Source of the DNA: JBCCGE01 sp039029455
Lineage (GTDB): Bacteria > Pseudomonadota > Gammaproteobacteria > Arenicellales > Poriferihabitantaceae
Direction of reading: 5' to 3'
NCBI GenBank assembly: GCA_039029455.1
Contig: JBCCGE010000001.1
Coordinates: forward strand, 1-64,000
DNA: 64,000 bases
A program made the translations under genes and the position numbers. Of this stretch, positions 60,107 through 64,000 are shown piece by piece (within the stretch, counting starts at the first letter, position 1; each line of letters starts with the position of its first letter). The notes beneath the pieces are model-generated. The model saw only the letters and a program-made list of their open reading frames with translations, was not told where the DNA came from and searched no databases.

Positions 60107-60946
60107 ATGGCGCCAAAAATGCACAAAAAAGATGAATTACTGGGGGTGTTAGTAGCATTTGTGACGGCTGGACTGCTTGCTGCACACCGATGTGGGCACA
60201 GTTCAGCGTTCAGCGTAATCGGCGGATACGCATACTGGACCTTCCGCATTCTGGTCGAAGCCGGTCTTTTTGCGGCGACTCTTTTTGCGGTGGAGCGCTA
60301 TATTGGTCATCAGATATCCAAATGGTCGGGGTATGCAGCGGCGATATTGTTCAGTCTTATACCCTTCACTCTGGCTGTCACGGCACTCGATCTGGTGCTG
60401 GGTTTACCGGAGCTGGGTATTGATTCCGGGCGTTCCGCAGTGGGTTTACGCCTGAGCGCGTTCGTGCATGAGCTGTTTTACCTCCTGGACAACCACGTGT
60501 TTCTCTGCATCCTGATTTTGATTCCAAGGCTGATGCGTCAATTTGCCAGCGCTGACAACCTCAACACAGTCCACGAAAGCATGGCGAAAAAAACAGAGAC
60601 AACTGCGTCGTTTATTGAGTCCATCAATCCTCCTCTGAAAGGTCATCTCTGTTCGATCGAAGCACAGGAGCACTATATAAAAGTTACCACTACGGAAGAA
60701 TCACGCATGATTCTGTACCGGTTCTCGGACGCCATTCGTCAGTTACCTGTTGATCTAGGAATGCAGGTGCATCGGTCGCACTGGGTAGCACACGCAGTTG
60801 TTGAAGGCATTGAATCTGAAGGTCAGCAAATGCGTGTTGTCATCGGAAAGGGTGGGAAGATACCCGTCAGCAGAACCTATCGTGCAGCGGTTGAAGAACG
60901 CTATCCAGTTCACATAAGCAACGCAGAATCGAGTCAGTCGATTTAA
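60107..60946 (+). CDS. membrane-anchored LytTR DNA-binding regulator
   Basis: A 279-residue protein. The N-terminal half has four hydrophobic helices ('LLGVLVAFVTAGLLAA', 'ILVEAGLFAATLFAVE', 'YAAAILFSLIPFTLAVTALD', 'VFLCILILIPRLM'). A linker leads to a C-terminal LytTR domain ('LCSIEAQEHYIKVTTTEESR', 'MQVHRSHWVAHAVV', 'GKIPVSRTYRAAVEE'). LytTR binds DNA through beta-strands, and the membrane-bound form without a receiver domain probably senses a signal in or near the membrane. It starts at an ATG. Its target genes are unknown. Confidence 0.88.
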   Translation: MAPKMHKKDELLGVLVAFVTAGLLAAHRCGHSSAFSVIGGYAYWTFRILVEAGLFAATLFAVERYIGHQISKWSGYAAAILFSLIPFTLAVTALDLVLGLPELGIDSGRSAVGLRLSAFVHELFYLLDNHVFLCILILIPRLMRQFASADNLNTVHESMAKKTETTASFIESINPPLKGHLCSIEAQEHYIKVTTTEESRMILYRFSDAIRQLPVDLGMQVHRSHWVAHAVVEGIESEGQQMRVVIGKGGKIPVSRTYRAAVEERYPVHISNAESSQSI

Positions 60947-61033
60947 CGTCGAATCCGACCAGTTGTGAAACCGGTCCGCAACGAGTACTTCGGATTCAAT
61001 TCAGTATTATTCAATGCGTGATATACGATTAGA

Positions 61034-62320
61034 ATGGGTCTGAACGTTGCAGATCAAACCGATATGCGGACACCGACATTTGTGCGCTCAGAAAGGAATT
61101 TGAAAAAGTCGCTCGCGGTTGCACTCATGGTGTTAAATCTGCTGGTAACCGTGCAGGGTTATGCCGATACAGAGTCAGTCATTACACTGGGACCCAGACC
61201 GGCAAACCTGCTTGCCAGTATGCGACCAGGTGCATTGAAGACTCGCCTGCAGTCATGTATCCACGGTCCGTTCAGACCCAGTGACTGGTCGATCGGACAC
61301 CGCGGTGCGCCAGCGCAGTTTCCCGAACATACCCGAGAATCAAATATCGCTGCGGCAAGAATGGGTGCAGGAATACTCGAGTGCGATGTCACCTTTACCC
61401 GGGATCGCGAACTGGTGTGTCGTCATGCTCAGGATGACCTGCACACCAGCACAGACATTCTGAGCACAGCACTGGCTGATCGGTGTGTTCAACCATCGAC
61501 TGCGACGTCTGACAATGTGCGGGTGGACGCACAATGCAGAACCTCTGACATCACATTGTCCGAGTTCAAAGCATTAAGGGGCATACAGGATATAGTGAAT
61601 TCCGCGGGACATTCGGCAACTCAATACATCGCAGGGGCTGGGGAATGGCGTAAAGATCGGTTTGCAGCCACGGGAACACTGTTGACCCACAAAGAGCATA
61701 TCGAACTTGTCAAATCACTTGGACTGAAGTTCATGCCGGAGTTAAAGGCTCCGGTGGTTGACATGCCGTTTGAGGGAGATTACTCGCAGGTCGAGTATGC
61801 GCAGCAGTTGATCGATGAATACAAGCAGGCGGGAGTCAGTCCGGCAGACGTTTTTGTTCAGTCGTTTAATCTCGACGATGTACTTTACTGGATTGAGAAT
61901 GAACCGGAATTTGGCGAGCAGGCGGTTTATCTGGACGACAGCTATGCCATCGAGGGTTGGTCACCTTCTGATCCGAGCACATGGCGGAACAGCATGAGGG
62001 AACTTAAGTCGATGGGCATTAACTATGTCGCACCACCAATCTGGGTGTTGTTGTCTCTGGAGGACAATCGCATCGTGCCTTCAGTGTATGCGAGAAGGGC
62101 GACCGCAGCTGGTCTGAAAATTATTACATGGACGGTAGAGCGATCCGCTTCTATATCTTCAGGTGGCGGATGGTATTACCAGTCCGTTAGTGAGCGTCTT
62201 CATCGAGACGGTGATGTTTTCGAGGTGATGCATGCGCTGCACAGGGAGGTCGGAGTGGTCGGCATATTTTCAGACTGGCCGGCAACCACTACTTTCTACG
62301 CGAATTGTTTTGATTTGTAG
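61034..62320 (+). CDS. exported glycerophosphodiester phosphodiesterase (GDPD)
   Basis: A 428-residue secreted enzyme. The signal peptide ('LAVALMVLNLLVTVQGYA', cleavage near residue 44) is followed by the GDPD core 'SIGHRGAPAQFPEHTRES' and 'ILECDVTFTRDRELVCRHAQ'. These hold the His-Arg pair, the E-x-D metal site and the second catalytic His. 'LKFMPELKAPV' and 'FVQSFNLDDVLYW' supply later ligands, and 'IITWTVERS' closes the barrel. It would hydrolyse glycerophosphodiesters to glycerol-3-phosphate outside the cytoplasm. An internal ATG at 61064 is a possible start with a shorter signal. Confidence 0.9.
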   Translation: MGLNVADQTDMRTPTFVRSERNLKKSLAVALMVLNLLVTVQGYADTESVITLGPRPANLLASMRPGALKTRLQSCIHGPFRPSDWSIGHRGAPAQFPEHTRESNIAAARMGAGILECDVTFTRDRELVCRHAQDDLHTSTDILSTALADRCVQPSTATSDNVRVDAQCRTSDITLSEFKALRGIQDIVNSAGHSATQYIAGAGEWRKDRFAATGTLLTHKEHIELVKSLGLKFMPELKAPVVDMPFEGDYSQVEYAQQLIDEYKQAGVSPADVFVQSFNLDDVLYWIENEPEFGEQAVYLDDSYAIEGWSPSDPSTWRNSMRELKSMGINYVAPPIWVLLSLEDNRIVPSVYARRATAAGLKIITWTVERSASISSGGGWYYQSVSERLHRDGDVFEVMHALHREVGVVGIFSDWPATTTFYANCFDL

Positions 62321-62434
62321 GATGTGTTTCTCAGTTCGGTCGTGATCTAGTACGGAAATGCAATCTGCTTTAACGCGCCCATCTGATTCGCAAATCATGT
62401 AAATTGCTTACGAACTCCAGATGCTCACTCACAG

Positions 62435-63283
62435 GTGCATGCCGTGCATAAAGATCAGATTCAATACCAGGTTGCGGAAAGAGTTGCGACTATCACCCTA
62501 AACCGTCCAGAAAAACTTAACGCCATCACCGACACGATGCCGGGAGATCTGGCAGCGGCTGTCGAGGCAGCCACCGCGGATGATTCCGTACATGCGATCG
62601 TGTTAACCGGTGCAGGCAAAGGGTTTTGCAGCGGATATGATCTTTCAATTTTCGCTGAGAACAGTTCCGCGGCAATTCAGGATATGCCGTGGGATGCAAT
62701 GATCGACTACCAGTTGATGCGACGATTTACTGATCACTTTATGTCATTGTGGCGATGTCCGAAACCGGTCATTGCCAAAGTGAATGGCGATGCAGTAGCG
62801 GGAGGCAGCGATATAGCTTTGTGTTGCGACTTAATTATCATGAGCGAGACCGCCCGAATCGGTTACCCACCGGCTCGCGTATGGGGTTGTCCAACGACAG
62901 CAATGTGGATGTATCGAGTCGGTGCCGAGAAAGCCAAGCGGATGTTGTTTACCGGTGATCTGATTTCCGGGAAAGAAGCGGAAAAGATGGGGCTGATCCT
63001 GGAGGCAGTGCCGTCAGAAGAGCTCGACATCACAGTTGCCCGATTGCTGAACAGGGTGACAGGTGTGCCCAGAAACCAACTTGCCATGACGAAGACATTG
63101 GTAAATCAGACTTACGAAAATATGGGATTGAACTCTACCCAGACTTTGGCAACATTGTTTGATGGTTTTGCACGCCACAGTCCGGAAGGCGTCGCATTTA
63201 AGGCTCGAGCCGAAGAGGCGGGATTTAAGCGAGCCATCGCCGAACGCGACTCAGGGGCACCAATTCCCGGCAGTAAAAAATGA
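62435..63283 (+). CDS. enoyl-CoA hydratase/isomerase (crotonase) family protein
   Basis: A 282-residue crotonase-fold protein. 'ITLNRPEKLNAITDTMPGDL' begins the domain. The oxyanion hole segments are 'LTGAGKGFCSGYDLS' and 'NGDAVAGGSDIALCCDLIIM'. 'IGYPPARVWGCPTTAMWMYR' replaces the usual catalytic Glu-rich loop. The two glutamates of true enoyl-CoA hydratases are not obvious, so a different acyl-CoA reaction is possible. The start is a GTG (62435 or 62444); no in-frame ATG lies near. Confidence 0.85.
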   Translation: MHAVHKDQIQYQVAERVATITLNRPEKLNAITDTMPGDLAAAVEAATADDSVHAIVLTGAGKGFCSGYDLSIFAENSSAAIQDMPWDAMIDYQLMRRFTDHFMSLWRCPKPVIAKVNGDAVAGGSDIALCCDLIIMSETARIGYPPARVWGCPTTAMWMYRVGAEKAKRMLFTGDLISGKEAEKMGLILEAVPSEELDITVARLLNRVTGVPRNQLAMTKTLVNQTYENMGLNSTQTLATLFDGFARHSPEGVAFKARAEEAGFKRAIAERDSGAPIPGSKK

Positions 63284-63315
63284 TTGCATAGCTTAATCGG
63301 TGCAGCACGAGGTGT

Positions 63316-63576
63316 TTGGCACCAACAAAGACTGAGTCGCAGAAATACAAACTATTCGATGTCAGCCGGGCTGTCCCTCCGAATGACTGGAGGATTACTC
63401 AATGCACGATTTTCACTGAGCACCTTCTGCTTTGTGATGCGGAGCGCAACTATCCCCTGAGCAAATGGACGACCTGGGTTCTTGAAGTTAAACAGTCGAA
63501 AGTCAGTCTTTACGATTCGAACATAGGGTTGTCGGATCGATGGGAACGTCGAATCCTCAACGGACGTGATCTGTGA
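63316..63576 (+). CDS. hypothetical ORF, doubtful
   Basis: An 86-residue frame starting at a TTG ('APTKTESQKYKLFDVSRAVP...DWRITQC'). It has no ATG, no clear ribosome-binding site and no recognisable domain. Composition is protein-like, with several Trp residues. It follows the crotonase gene by 32 bases and may be spurious. Confidence 0.3.
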   Translation: MAPTKTESQKYKLFDVSRAVPPNDWRITQCTIFTEHLLLCDAERNYPLSKWTTWVLEVKQSKVSLYDSNIGLSDRWERRILNGRDL

Positions 63577-63829
63577 GCTAAACAAGATGTAACCTGATTG
63601 TCACATCAGTGTGACCGATGTATGTAAATATCGGGTCTGCTAGACACAAACTAAAATGAAGTCATCGTGTGTTGCGCCGCTGTCTAAAGCTGGTAAATCG
63701 ATTTGCCGGCGCACAATGCTGAGACTGGACAAATATGATACTTTGGCTGATTCCGTGTGTGAAGGACAGGTATTCTTGTAGCGTTTGCACATCGGGCATC
63801 GATTTATAACTCACTAAAGCTGCAATCAA

Positions 63830-64000
63830 ATGTCAACTACTACTCTTACTCGTAAATTCTTATCGGCTGCTGTGGTTTCTGTATTGAGTACAACCACCGC
63901 TCTTGCACAAACAGAGCGTGAGCTGGGCGCCCATGAACACGGCACCGCTCGTTTGAACCTTGTCATTGAAGGCTCGACACTCGGAATTCTGTTCGAAACA
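63830..64000 (+). CDS. ZrgA/DUF2796-type zinc-uptake protein, start only
   Basis: The window ends inside this gene. The first 57 residues give a signal peptide ('FLSAAVVSVLSTTTALAQ', cleavage near residue 27) followed by 'ELGAHEHGTARLNLVIEGST', the conserved opening of DUF2796/ZrgA proteins. In Vibrio and relatives these periplasmic or surface proteins support zinc uptake, often next to znuABC-like genes, which would lie beyond the right edge. It starts at an ATG in a gap with no visible Zur box. Confidence 0.8.
   Translation, partial: MSTTTLTRKFLSAAVVSVLSTTTALAQTERELGAHEHGTARLNLVIEGSTLGILFET

Noticed and set aside
63600..63615. GTCACA-TCAG-TGTGAC palindrome as a CRP site
   Set aside because: The half-sites are in the reverse order and spacing to the CRP consensus; it may be a chance palindrome or another operator.

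Overview
The window reads as a chromosomal stretch of a free-living, probably marine, heterotrophic gammaproteobacterium. The evidence is indirect: GC is moderate by eye, Shine-Dalgarno sites are AGGAG-like, and CRP-type palindromes are present. There are also many genes for betaine, methylamine and small-acid breakdown, DUF1566 proteins, and a VCBS/BACON/LamG surface protein ending in a Cys-containing '...VLLICL' tail. I saw no rRNA, tRNA, CRISPR array, transposase, integrase or phage gene. The taxonomic call is inference.

Layout. 1-10.8 kb: mixed housekeeping genes (a GGDEF-like tail, methyltransferase, alpha/beta hydrolase, M24 peptidase, DUF1989 protein plus class II deacetylase, DUF423, SOUL, gamma-glutamylcyclotransferase-like, a helix-hairpin-helix protein coupled to a Cys-rich protein, EamA exporter). 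11.0-16.5 kb: a tightly packed cassette of a 931-residue Orn/Lys/Arg-type PLP decarboxylase, an ATP-grasp ligase and a C45-type Ntn hydrolase. It is followed by an amidase and by a LysR regulator with a DoeB-like deacylase. 20.5-30.6 kb: an eight-gene co-directional operon (LeuB-like, GMC oxidoreductase, gamma-butyrobetaine-hydroxylase-like, AruI-like TPP decarboxylase, aldehyde dehydrogenase, Ldh2-type dehydrogenase, membrane fatty-acid hydroxylase-like, PanB-like). It faces away from the LysR gene. 30.7-32.8 kb: small secreted proteins, with a CRP-like site ahead of two overlapping DUF1566 genes. 33.0-42.4 kb: a minus-strand operon for N-methyl oxidation (DMGDH-like, non-pyrrolysine MttB, TetR, SoxB, SoxD, SoxA, SoxG) with almost every stop and start overlapping. 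42.5-50.2 kb: MOSC, DUF6471, an HflC-like SPFH protein, NTF2-fold proteins, AraC, TRIC channel, a decayed cyclase fragment and an arginase-family gene, plus two inverted-repeat elements. 50.3-54.2 kb: LysR divergent from an MDR / luciferase-like / SDR operon that ends in a small inverted-repeat element. 54.3-64 kb: large FG-GAP protein, AraC, an exported FAH-family protein, membrane LytTR regulator, GDPD, crotonase and the start of a ZrgA/DUF2796 protein.

How the parts fit. The Sox/MttB/DMGDH operon should strip methyl groups from quaternary and tertiary amines and feed folate one-carbon metabolism. The 20.5-30.6 kb operon contains a logical chain: hydroxylation, 2-hydroxyacid oxidation, 2-oxoacid decarboxylation, aldehyde oxidation. 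Its substrate is unknown. The decarboxylase/ATP-grasp/C45 cassette looks like amine formation, amide ligation and amide processing, and is the best candidate here for an undescribed system. Other genes suggest a recurring polyamine/guanidino theme (HDAH-like deacetylase, AruI-like decarboxylase, arginase family, DoeB-like deacylase). All family calls were made by reading motifs, without database searches.
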